A stretch of 13,709 nucleotides of DNA from an uncultured Lachnospiraceae bacterium. GTDB lineage: Bacteria > Bacillota > Clostridia > Lachnospirales > Lachnospiraceae. The translations under genes and the position numbers were made by a program. Below are positions 7,786 through 13,709 of the stretch, one piece after another. The notes under the pieces were generated by a model. The model was not told where the DNA came from, did not search any database, and saw only the letters and a program-made list of their open reading frames with translations. The first letter of the stretch is position 1; every line of letters begins with the position of its first letter. The stretch spans positions 1 through 13,709 of the forward strand of contig CALDLG010000096.1 in the NCBI GenBank assembly GCA_937910785.1. Direction: 5' to 3'.

Positions 7786-7814
7786 TGCATGTTCAGGTAT
7801 TTCTGAACATTGCA
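7786..7814 (+). promoter_or_regulatory. Conserved bulged stem-loop before the start of paralogue 2, with mini-ORF
   Basis: ATGTTCAG (7789-7796) pairs perfectly with CTGAACAT (7803-7810) around a six-base loop. One unpaired T (7811) follows and then TGC/GCA (7786-7788 with 7812-7814). The same fold, with the same bulge and two compensatory pair changes, precedes paralogue 3. It ends just before the AGGA that serves ATG 7826. Its 5' arm contains an ATG (7789) with an AAGGGA upstream that opens a five-residue frame (MFRYF). It could be an RNA switch on initiation or a DNA operator. Confidence 0.5.
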
Positions 7815-7825
7815 TCAGGAAAATC

Positions 7826-9274
7826 ATGAAATACGGATTATTAAAATTTGGCAGTTATGAGACGAACGTTGGAGACTATATGCAATTAGCCGGCATTATG
7901 CGCGCATATAAGCGATTGGGAATAACAGAAGAAGAGATTATTGAAATAGAAAGGAATCAGTTGTCTTTGTATGATGGAGAATATGTTATTCTGCCGATGA
8001 CAGCTGCATTTATTGCGGTACATGGCACGCAGCCATTTCCTTTATCAGAGAAGATTATTCCAATTTTTATCGGCTTTTTTACGGCAGACGAATCGATTGC
8101 AATCGAAATCGCTAAATATGAGAAGTTTGGCCCTTTTGGATGCAGGGACCTTGTAACAATGCAGATGATGAGAAATCAGGGTGTGCAGGCATATATGAGC
8201 GGCTGCCTCAGTATCTGCTTTGAAAAACGTACGGAGACTCCCAAAAACGGAAAAGTTTATTTGGGCGAACCTCCGGAGAAATTAAGGGAGTATATTCCCA
8301 GAGAATATATGGAAAATGCCGTTGAACTGCCTAAGGCTTATCGCGCAATGAAGGACTGCGGATACAGCGATGATAATGCAAATATGGCAAAACAATATGC
8401 CAGAGATTTAGTTACCGAATTGAAGAACAATGCAAAACTGGTTATTACGCGCAGGCTGCATCTGGCGCTTCCATGTGTGGGTATGGGTATACCGGTTATA
8501 CTGGCACATGAATGTGATAGCGGCCTGGTTGAGGAATGCCGCTTTGCCGGACTGGACAAGATCATCAGAGTCTATAAACCTACAGAGTATGATGCAATAG
8601 ATTGGAATCCTGAGGCGCCGGATATCGAGTGGGTAAAAGAAAAAGCAATTCAACTGGCAATGGACAGAATTGTAGAGGCCAAAAATCACTGGGGGGGGGT
8701 ATGCGAGCTTAGCGACTATTATGAGTCTACGGAAAAACAGATTTTTTACAGCGGTATGAGAGCTTCTTATCTGAGTGAAAATCAAAAACAATATTTTATA
8801 TCGAATGCCTGGAAAATGGAGAGAACTGCTTTTGAGTACATTGTTCAGAAGAAGTTTGAAGATATGCATCTGGTTTTCTATGGAGCGGGCGATAAAGGAA
8901 AATGGGCGATACGTAGGTATTATGATTATATCCGTCGTATAGCAGACTTTAGTCTTGTAGATGGAGATAGCAATAAGCAGGGAAAAAGAATAAGCGAAGT
9001 ATTAGCTGACAGCGAATGGGATTTGAATACGGTTGGAAACTTCGTGATCGAAAATCCGCAGATTATCAAGAATATAAACAGGAAAAATCTGGTAGTGGTT
9101 GTAACATGTGACAGGTATTATTCCGGGCCGGGAGCGCTGATTGGAAATATTCTGATAAGGGAATACGGACTGAGAGAAGGAAAAGAGTTATTCTTTCTTG
9201 ATAAACTGAATTATTCGATGGACATGCATATGTCGTCAACATCAGCGCCGTTTTACTTTCTGCATGGATTTTAA
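7826..9274 (+). CDS. Polysaccharide pyruvyltransferase family protein with C-terminal Rossmann-like module, paralogue 2
   Basis: It has the same 482-residue design as the genes on either side: MKYGLLKFGSYETNVGDYMQ at the N-terminus, FGPFGCRDLVTM, VITRRLHLALPCVGMGIPVI, then linker and Rossmann-like module (LVFYGAGDKGKWAIRRYYDY, LVDGDSNKQGKRI, LVVVVTCDRYYSG). It is the most divergent of the three in the N-terminal region (for example HGTQPFPLSEK for HGVKIFPLS, and CLSICFEKR for CYSIGFTKR), which suggests a different sugar acceptor. Nine G (8691-8699) encode part of WGGV at residues 289-292. Ten G would hit a stop four codons after the run; eight would hit one about 20 codons on. Its own 280 bp leader suggests it can be expressed apart from paralogue 1. 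AGGA five bases ahead supports ATG 7826. Confidence 0.85.
   Translation: MKYGLLKFGSYETNVGDYMQLAGIMRAYKRLGITEEEIIEIERNQLSLYDGEYVILPMTAAFIAVHGTQPFPLSEKIIPIFIGFFTADESIAIEIAKYEKFGPFGCRDLVTMQMMRNQGVQAYMSGCLSICFEKRTETPKNGKVYLGEPPEKLREYIPREYMENAVELPKAYRAMKDCGYSDDNANMAKQYARDLVTELKNNAKLVITRRLHLALPCVGMGIPVILAHECDSGLVEECRFAGLDKIIRVYKPTEYDAIDWNPEAPDIEWVKEKAIQLAMDRIVEAKNHWGGVCELSDYYESTEKQIFYSGMRASYLSENQKQYFISNAWKMERTAFEYIVQKKFEDMHLVFYGAGDKGKWAIRRYYDYIRRIADFSLVDGDSNKQGKRISEVLADSEWDLNTVGNFVIENPQIIKNINRKNLVVVVTCDRYYSGPGALIGNILIREYGLREGKELFFLDKLNYSMDMHMSSTSAPFYFLHGF
8691..8699 (+). repeat. Poly-G run of 9 in pyruvyltransferase paralogue 2 (in frame)
   Basis: This run is at the same place in the protein as in paralogues 1 and 3. 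It is in frame as written; any change not a multiple of three would remove the C-terminal module. Confidence 0.75.
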
Positions 9275-9517
9275 AGACATCTGATACTGCACATGAAAGA
9301 CTGATAAAAATACTTTTCCCCATATAAAATATTGAAGTTCATCAAGGATTCATAGGGTGGCTGTTATCGAGAAAAATGTTATTTCGATTCTAATGTTCCG
9401 CTATAAATGAATGTAAGAAAATGCAAAGAAAAAGGATAGCGGACGGAAGCCATTATTATTTCCCGGTAAAGGGAGATGACAGGACATTTATAGTCGCAAA
9501 ATAATGAGAGAGGGAAA
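9275..9517 (+). promoter_or_regulatory. Leader of paralogue 3, no clear promoter found
   Basis: This non-coding gap has about the same length as the one before paralogue 2 but little overall likeness to it. A weak inverted repeat, ATCGA (9366-9370) with TCGAT (9384-9388), is the only fold noticed before the conserved stem-loop. I could not find a -35/-10 pair of good quality, nor a terminator with a T run after paralogue 2. Confidence 0.25.
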
Positions 9518-9543
9518 GTATGTTTAGGCTTCATAAACATTAC
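9518..9543 (+). promoter_or_regulatory. Conserved bulged stem-loop before the start of paralogue 3, with mini-ORF
   Basis: ATGTTTA (9520-9526) pairs with TAAACAT (9534-9540) around a seven-base loop. An unpaired T (9541) and the pairs GT/AC (9518-9519 with 9542-9543) follow. Against the stem before paralogue 2, the C-G pair 7794-7805 becomes T-A (9525-9535) and C-G 7788-7812 becomes T-A (9519-9542), so pairing is kept while sequence changes. An ATG in the 5' arm (9520), with AGGG five bases ahead, opens a 19-residue frame (MFRLHKH...) that overlaps the start of paralogue 3 in another frame and stops at 9577-9579. Confidence 0.5.
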
Positions 9544-9553
9544 AGGGAAAATA

Positions 9554-11002
9554 ATGAAGTATGGATTATTGAAGTTTAGTTGTCAGAAGCCCAATATAGG
9601 AGACTATATGCAGCTGGCGGGAATTGTGCAGGCATATAAGCGATTGGGAATAACAGAGGAAGAGATGATTGAGATTGAAAGAGATGATCTCTCTTCCTAT
9701 GATGGAGAGTATGTTATTTTACCCATGACAGCGGCCTTTAATGCCGCTCATGGCGTGAAAATATTTCCATTATCCACTAAAATCATTCCTGTTTTTATCG
9801 GATTTTTTACAGCGGATGAAGCGGTTGCGGCTGAAATTGCCAGATATGAAAAATTTGGCCCTTTTGGATGCAGAGATCTTGTTACGATGAGGATGATGCG
9901 GAAACAGGGCGTGCAGGCATATATGACAGGCTGCTACAGCATCGGATTTACAAAGAGGCAGGAAGCTCCAGTGGATGGAAAGGTCTATCTGTGTGATCCT
10001 CCAGAAGCTCTGCTTCCATATATACCAAAGGAATACATGGAAAATGCGGTTGAGCTCCCCAAACCGCATCGAATGATGAAAACTCCGGGCTATAGTGAAG
10101 AAAATGCGGAAATGGCAAAGGAATATGTAAAAGATCTGGTTGAGGAGTTAAAGAAAAATGCCAGACTGGTGATTACGCGCAGACTGCATATGACACTTCC
10201 CTGTATAGCGATGGGAATACCGGTAATTCTGGCGCATGAATGTGACAGCGGGCAGGTTGAAGAATGTCGCTTTGCGGGGTTAGACCGGATAGTCAGAGTT
10301 TATAAGCCTTCGGAGTATAGTTCTATAGATTGGTCTCCTGAGGTTCCGGATATTGAATGGCTGAAAGAAAAAGCGATACAACTGGCAATACAAAAGATAG
10401 AAGAAGCAAAAAATACTTGGGGGGGGGTATGCGAGCTCAGCGATTATTACGAATCCACAGAGAAACAGATTTATTACAGCGGCATGAAAGCGTCTTATCT
10501 TAGTGAACCACAGAAACTGTATTTTGTGCGCAATGCTTGGAAAATGGAACGAACCATTTTTGAATATATTGTACGCAAAAAGCTGGAGAAAATGCATCTT
10601 GTATTTTATGGGGCAGGAGATAAGGGGAAGTGGGCAATGCGCCGCTACTATGAGTATATTGGCCGGGCAGCCGGATTCAGCCTTGTAGATGGGGATGTGA
10701 AAAAACAGGGAAAAGGAATAAACGATGTTCTAACAAGCAGTGACTGGGATTTTAATCTATTGGGTAACTATAGAATTGAGAGTCCTCAGATATTAAAAAA
10801 TATAGAGAAGGAGCAGCTGGTAGTGGTTGTGACATGTGACAGATATTATTCAGGTCCTGGGGCGGATATAGGAAATATGTTGATCAGGGAATATGGACTG
10901 GTGGAAGAAAAAGAATTATTTTTTCTGGATAAGCTGAATAATTCCATGGATATGCATTTATCGTCTACATCAACACCGTTTTATTTTCTGGATGGTTTTT
11001 AA
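9554..11002 (+). CDS. Polysaccharide pyruvyltransferase family protein with C-terminal Rossmann-like module, paralogue 3
   Basis: This is the third tandem copy, 482 residues, closer to paralogue 1 than to paralogue 2 (shared HGVKIFPLS, SIGFTKR, YLCDPPE, and the SMDMHLSST tail). It has a pyruvyltransferase domain with GDYMQLAGIVQAYKRLGI, FGPFGCRDLVTM and VITRRLHMTLPCIAMGIPV, and a Rossmann-like module from about residue 344 (LVFYGAGDKGKWAMRRYY, LVDGDVKKQGKGI). Nine G (10419-10427) encode WGGV from residue 289. A loss of one G would give a product of about 310 residues, a gain about 316, both keeping the catalytic domain whole. AGGGA five bases before ATG 9554 is a good ribosome binding site. 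It is followed within 74 bp by the glycosyltransferase gene, so it probably leads that operon segment. Confidence 0.85.
   Translation: MKYGLLKFSCQKPNIGDYMQLAGIVQAYKRLGITEEEMIEIERDDLSSYDGEYVILPMTAAFNAAHGVKIFPLSTKIIPVFIGFFTADEAVAAEIARYEKFGPFGCRDLVTMRMMRKQGVQAYMTGCYSIGFTKRQEAPVDGKVYLCDPPEALLPYIPKEYMENAVELPKPHRMMKTPGYSEENAEMAKEYVKDLVEELKKNARLVITRRLHMTLPCIAMGIPVILAHECDSGQVEECRFAGLDRIVRVYKPSEYSSIDWSPEVPDIEWLKEKAIQLAIQKIEEAKNTWGGVCELSDYYESTEKQIYYSGMKASYLSEPQKLYFVRNAWKMERTIFEYIVRKKLEKMHLVFYGAGDKGKWAMRRYYEYIGRAAGFSLVDGDVKKQGKGINDVLTSSDWDFNLLGNYRIESPQILKNIEKEQLVVVVTCDRYYSGPGADIGNMLIREYGLVEEKELFFLDKLNNSMDMHLSSTSTPFYFLDGF
10419..10427 (+). repeat. Poly-G run of 9 in pyruvyltransferase paralogue 3 (in frame)
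   Basis: Same place and length as in paralogue 2, at the end of the catalytic domain. It is in frame as written. Confidence 0.75.
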
Positions 11003-11076
11003 GACCGGAAATATATTGTCAGAAACTTAATAGTAAATATAAAAAACAAACATCATAAGAGAGGGGTCAATTCGAC

Positions 11077-12156
11077 ATGAAAAGTTTACCAAATGAACCA
11101 TTAGTAAGTATCCTGATTCCAAATTATAATTATGGACATTTTCTGCGCCATTGTCTGGACAGTGTAATCAGCCAGACATATAAGAATATTGAAGTTATTA
11201 TTCAGGATAATGCATCAACGGATAATTCATACGAGATTATTTTGGAATATCAGCTGAAGGCTATGCATGGCGAAATAGAATTTCCGATTTATGCAGACCG
11301 GAACAGAAGAAACCTTGGAAGTGACAGAAACGCTACAATCTGTGCATCAAAAGCAGAAGGAAAATATCTTTTGTTTTTATCTTCCGACGATGCACTGAAG
11401 CCGGAGTATGTTGAAAGATGCGTTGCAATTATGGAAGAAAATAGCAGAGTTTCTATGGTTATGGTTCATCGGGATGAAATCGATGACGATGGAAACGTTC
11501 ATCCAACTCCGCCGTTCTATAATAAAAGTTTCGTTTGTGACGGAGAGTCGCAGGCAGCAGTATTCATGATGGCTGGCATTGCTGTGCCGACACAGGTTCT
11601 TTTGCGTGCGGGTTCTCGTCTTGAAACATTCAAATATCGTTTTTACCAGCTGCAGGTTGCGGGTGACTGGTATAGTAATTACCTGATGGCGTGCGTTGGT
11701 GATATTGCATATATTAAAGATGCGTTATGTGAATATCGTGTACATTTCGGAAATGAAACAAATGAATCGGAGAAAAATCTGTTGGGTGTTTTTGAACACT
11801 TTTTACTTATTAACGCATTTAATTCGATTGCGAAAAGCATCGGTTATCAAAAACCGCAGGACAAGTATGATTCGGCTGTACAGAAATTAGGCGGCATGTG
11901 TCTGCGCTATACACTGAAAATGTTGCAGAATAAAGAAATTGAGTGTGCAAAAAAATATTTATATTTAGCGGTAGTATTTGATGAGGAAATAAAGAATGAT
12001 AAAAGATATGCGGAGTTATGGGATATTGTCACAGCCGATCATGACTTCGATGAGAAACTGAGTAAATTTGAAAAAGAAAATGTGCTGATCAGAACGATTT
12101 CATATGATCCTCCGGAAGGGTATGTGGAGATAGATTTCGAAAATGATCAGGACTGA
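11077..12156 (+). CDS. Glycosyltransferase family 2 protein
   Basis: This is a 359-residue GT-A glycosyltransferase that transfers a sugar from a nucleotide donor during glycan assembly at the cytoplasmic face. The N-terminus has the family 2 opening PLVSILIPNYNYGHFLRHCL, then IEVIIQDNASTDNSYEI (nucleotide-binding aspartate) and FLSSDDALKPEYVERC, the place of the metal-binding DxD. VAGDWYSNYL in the middle fits the acceptor-side acidic region. No membrane segments are seen. It carries neither a Rossmann-like module nor a G run, unlike most neighbours. GAGAGGGG lies about ten bases before ATG 11077. It sits between the pyruvyltransferase and acyltransferase genes, 26 bp from the latter, which places it in one unit. 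Donor and acceptor sugars cannot be read from sequence. Confidence 0.85.
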   Translation: MKSLPNEPLVSILIPNYNYGHFLRHCLDSVISQTYKNIEVIIQDNASTDNSYEIILEYQLKAMHGEIEFPIYADRNRRNLGSDRNATICASKAEGKYLLFLSSDDALKPEYVERCVAIMEENSRVSMVMVHRDEIDDDGNVHPTPPFYNKSFVCDGESQAAVFMMAGIAVPTQVLLRAGSRLETFKYRFYQLQVAGDWYSNYLMACVGDIAYIKDALCEYRVHFGNETNESEKNLLGVFEHFLLINAFNSIAKSIGYQKPQDKYDSAVQKLGGMCLRYTLKMLQNKEIECAKKYLYLAVVFDEEIKNDKRYAELWDIVTADHDFDEKLSKFEKENVLIRTISYDPPEGYVEIDFENDQD

Positions 12157-12182
12157 AATCAGGCTCGGAGGAGAAAAAGGGT

Positions 12183-13526
12183 ATGCCGGATATAACAAAA
12201 GAATTTATAAGAAACATTCCGCTGGAAAAATATCTGAAAAATGCAGAAAACCGTAAAATTGTTATTTGGGGAAAGGGAAGCATAGGCGAAAAATTAATAG
12301 GTATTTTGCAGGAAAGAGGATATTCAATCTCTTATGTGGTAGACCGTTCGTGCAGCGATTCGTCATCCGGACAGACCTTTTGCGGTATAGAAGTGAAGCA
12401 TCCGGATTCTATACAGACGGAAATGTCGAAAGTATATTGTATTGTGGCAATCAGACAATATCGTTCTGAGATCGAAGAATATCTGAACAAGAATGGTTAT
12501 GAGGAAATTTTGGATTATCTTTTCCTTTTTCATAAGCCCATGGTGGTGGAGCACGAACAGCCCTATATAGATTTGTATGGCAATACAATAATCGGAAAGG
12601 TTGGGACGGTTGCAGCTGTTACAGCTTATAATTCCAGGCTGGAGCTGTATTCCGGTGTCGATTCGGAACTTGGGCTTTATATCAGCAATTCCTGTCTCAG
12701 CATAGGGGAAAATGTTTCGTTCAGCCATATAAATCAGGGAGCGGAAAGAAGCCTTTACTGTTATAAAGACTCAAAAATGCGGTTAGGTGATGGAGTCTGC
12801 TTCCCGGATTCCTTTTGGGTGGAATGCTATGATGACAGCTCAGTATGTATTGATAAAGGAGTAGTTCTGAAAGACAGATGCACAATATCGTGTCATGAGA
12901 ATTCCAATATAGAGCTTGAAGCTGAAGGCTGTTATGGAGCCGGTTTTTCCACAGCGTGTTACAGACAAAGCCAGATTCATACTGGAAAATATATGGAATC
13001 AACGGAGAGGGGGGGGCTTCATTGCTTTGATAATTCTGAAATTATTATTGGAGACAGATTTCATTTAGGCAGAGACAGTGGGGTAACCAGCAGGAAGCAA
13101 AGCAGTGTGAGAATCGGTGATAACTGTTCCGTTGAGTGGTTTTTTATCTGTGCATGTGCATATGAGGGAACCGTAATTATTGGAGACAGATTTATGGGAT
13201 CTCATTATGTTTCTATTTTCAACAATGACACACATCCGATTTTTGATGTTAAAACCTCTAAACGGATCAACCGCAACAGACAGATCATTATCTCCGAACA
13301 TGTCTGGGCAGGCATCAAATCAACCATCCTTTCAGGTGCGGAAATAGGCGAGTCATGTATTATAGGCGCCAATAGCGTAGTTACGAAGCATTTCCCGAAC
13401 AATTGCTCTATAGGAGGGGCGCCTGCAAGAATATTAAATAAGGATATGACATGGGATGTAGCAGAAGAAGATATCCATAATATGGATCAAAAGTATATTC
13501 GTTTCACGGAGGAAGAGGAGGAATAA
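12183..13526 (+). CDS. Left-handed beta-helix acyltransferase with N-terminal Rossmann-like module
   Basis: This protein has 447 residues. Residues about 18-115 form a PglD-like Rossmann module: KIVIWGKGSIGEKLIG, ISYVVDRS, FCGIEVKHPDS, and IVAIRQYRSEIEEYL. From about 135 on come hexapeptide-type repeats of a left-handed beta-helix, unusually long, ending in a classic acetyltransferase block: FNNDTHPIFD (probable catalytic His), EHVWAGIKSTILSGAEIG, and IIGANSVVTKHFPNNCSIGGAPARIL. It most likely O- or N-acylates a sugar with acetyl-CoA. Eight G (13009-13016) encode RGG at residues 276-278, in the middle of the helix and before the catalytic block. Nine G would give a stop four codons later and seven about 17 codons later, so a slip would inactivate the enzyme. 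GGAGGAG ahead of ATG 12183 supports the start. Confidence 0.85.
   Translation: MPDITKEFIRNIPLEKYLKNAENRKIVIWGKGSIGEKLIGILQERGYSISYVVDRSCSDSSSGQTFCGIEVKHPDSIQTEMSKVYCIVAIRQYRSEIEEYLNKNGYEEILDYLFLFHKPMVVEHEQPYIDLYGNTIIGKVGTVAAVTAYNSRLELYSGVDSELGLYISNSCLSIGENVSFSHINQGAERSLYCYKDSKMRLGDGVCFPDSFWVECYDDSSVCIDKGVVLKDRCTISCHENSNIELEAEGCYGAGFSTACYRQSQIHTGKYMESTERGGLHCFDNSEIIIGDRFHLGRDSGVTSRKQSSVRIGDNCSVEWFFICACAYEGTVIIGDRFMGSHYVSIFNNDTHPIFDVKTSKRINRNRQIIISEHVWAGIKSTILSGAEIGESCIIGANSVVTKHFPNNCSIGGAPARILNKDMTWDVAEEDIHNMDQKYIRFTEEEEE
13009..13016 (+). repeat. Poly-G run of 8 in acyltransferase gene (in frame)
   Basis: This run encodes Arg-Gly-Gly inside the beta-helix. It is in frame as written; a single-base change ends the protein before the catalytic His and the acetyl-CoA-binding coils. 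Confidence 0.75.
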
Positions 13527-13532
13527 CGGCAG

Positions 13533-13709
13533 ATGTTCGAAAACAAATCTCAGGAACAGGCAAAAACGGAAATTTTTCAGATGGTCGCAGACTACTATCA
13601 GACTTATCTGAAAGAAGAGGACAGGCCCTTTGAGGGTGGAAAAGATTCCATTCGTTATGCAGGGCGCATTTTCGACGAACAGGAACTGATCAATGGAGAA
13701 AATGCGCCC
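13533..13709 (+). CDS. RfbH-like DegT-family sugar dehydrase, N-terminal 59 codons only
   Basis: The gene is cut by the right edge. The 59 visible residues have a helix with EIFQMVADYYQTYLKEED, then RPFEGGKDSIRYAGRIFDEQEL. This resembles the N-terminus of RfbH/AscC-type CDP-4-keto-6-deoxyglucose-3-dehydrase (pyridoxamine phosphate and iron-sulphur dependent, DegT/DnrJ/EryC1/StrS fold), where '.YAGRVFDE.E..NLVD' is usual. The enzyme removes the 3-hydroxyl on the way to 3,6-dideoxyhexoses. The last residues (NGENAP) differ from the usual NLVD, so another DegT-family enzyme is possible. The start follows the acyltransferase stop by six bases, and the preceding GGAGGAAGAGGAGG lies inside that gene's end, so translation is probably coupled. 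Confidence 0.5.
   Translation, partial: MFENKSQEQAKTEIFQMVADYYQTYLKEEDRPFEGGKDSIRYAGRIFDEQELINGENAP

Noticed and set aside
7549..7825. Search for tRNA, CRISPR repeats or an intrinsic terminator in the spacers between paralogues
   Set aside because: No cloverleaf, no regularly spaced repeats and no stem followed by a T run were found there.

Overview
The window looks like chromosome of a low-to-moderate GC Bacillota of class Clostridia, probably Lachnospiraceae. This rests on strong AGGAGG-type ribosome binding sites, AT-leaning codon use, a TnpW-like transposon fragment at the left edge, and the type of surface-sugar enzymes present. The taxonomic call is inference.

Layout: positions 1 to about 210 hold the tail of a mobile-element region (TnpW-like). 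About 210-1082 shows no convincing gene; it contains a GC-rich hairpin beside a run of seven G and, near its end, a good promoter. From 1089 to the right edge all genes are on the + strand and form a glycan-modification locus: an FkbM-type methyltransferase (frame broken here), a second FkbM methyltransferase, two different radical SAM proteins, three tandem polysaccharide pyruvyltransferase paralogues of exactly 482 residues each, a family 2 glycosyltransferase, a left-handed beta-helix acyltransferase, and the first 59 codons of what looks like an RfbH-type CDP-4-keto-6-deoxyglucose-3-dehydrase. Spacing suggests one transcription unit from about 2350 to 7548 (methyltransferase 2, both radical SAM genes, paralogue 1). 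Leaders of about 280 bp then precede paralogue 2 and paralogue 3, and paralogue 3 is followed closely by the glycosyltransferase, acyltransferase and RfbH-like genes.

The main finding is that five of the ten genes carry a run of 8-10 G inside the reading frame, all on the coding strand: 1194-1201, 6966-6975, 8691-8699, 10419-10427 and 13009-13016. This is the architecture of a contingency (phase-variation) locus switched by slipped-strand mispairing. In the first methyltransferase the run is 8 G, which puts the N-terminal start and the rest of the protein in different frames (OFF); 10 G would restore a proper GxGxxG loop. In the three pyruvyltransferases the run sits at the boundary between the catalytic domain and a C-terminal module, so a slip would remove the module and leave the catalytic domain.

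A second theme is that a Rossmann-like module (YGxGxxG loop, an acidic strand end, often a Gxx(I)xGI..ISPEEL-like segment) is attached to almost every enzyme here: N-terminal in both methyltransferases, the second radical SAM protein and the acyltransferase; C-terminal in the first radical SAM protein and the pyruvyltransferases. A common docking or nucleotide-sugar-binding role is possible but unproven. The leaders of paralogues 2 and 3 also share a small stem-loop with a bulged T and two compensatory base-pair changes, placed just before the ribosome binding site. Together these suggest a phase-variable, modular surface-glycan (capsule, cell-wall polymer or flagellin glycan) decoration system; the acceptor cannot be told from the sequence.
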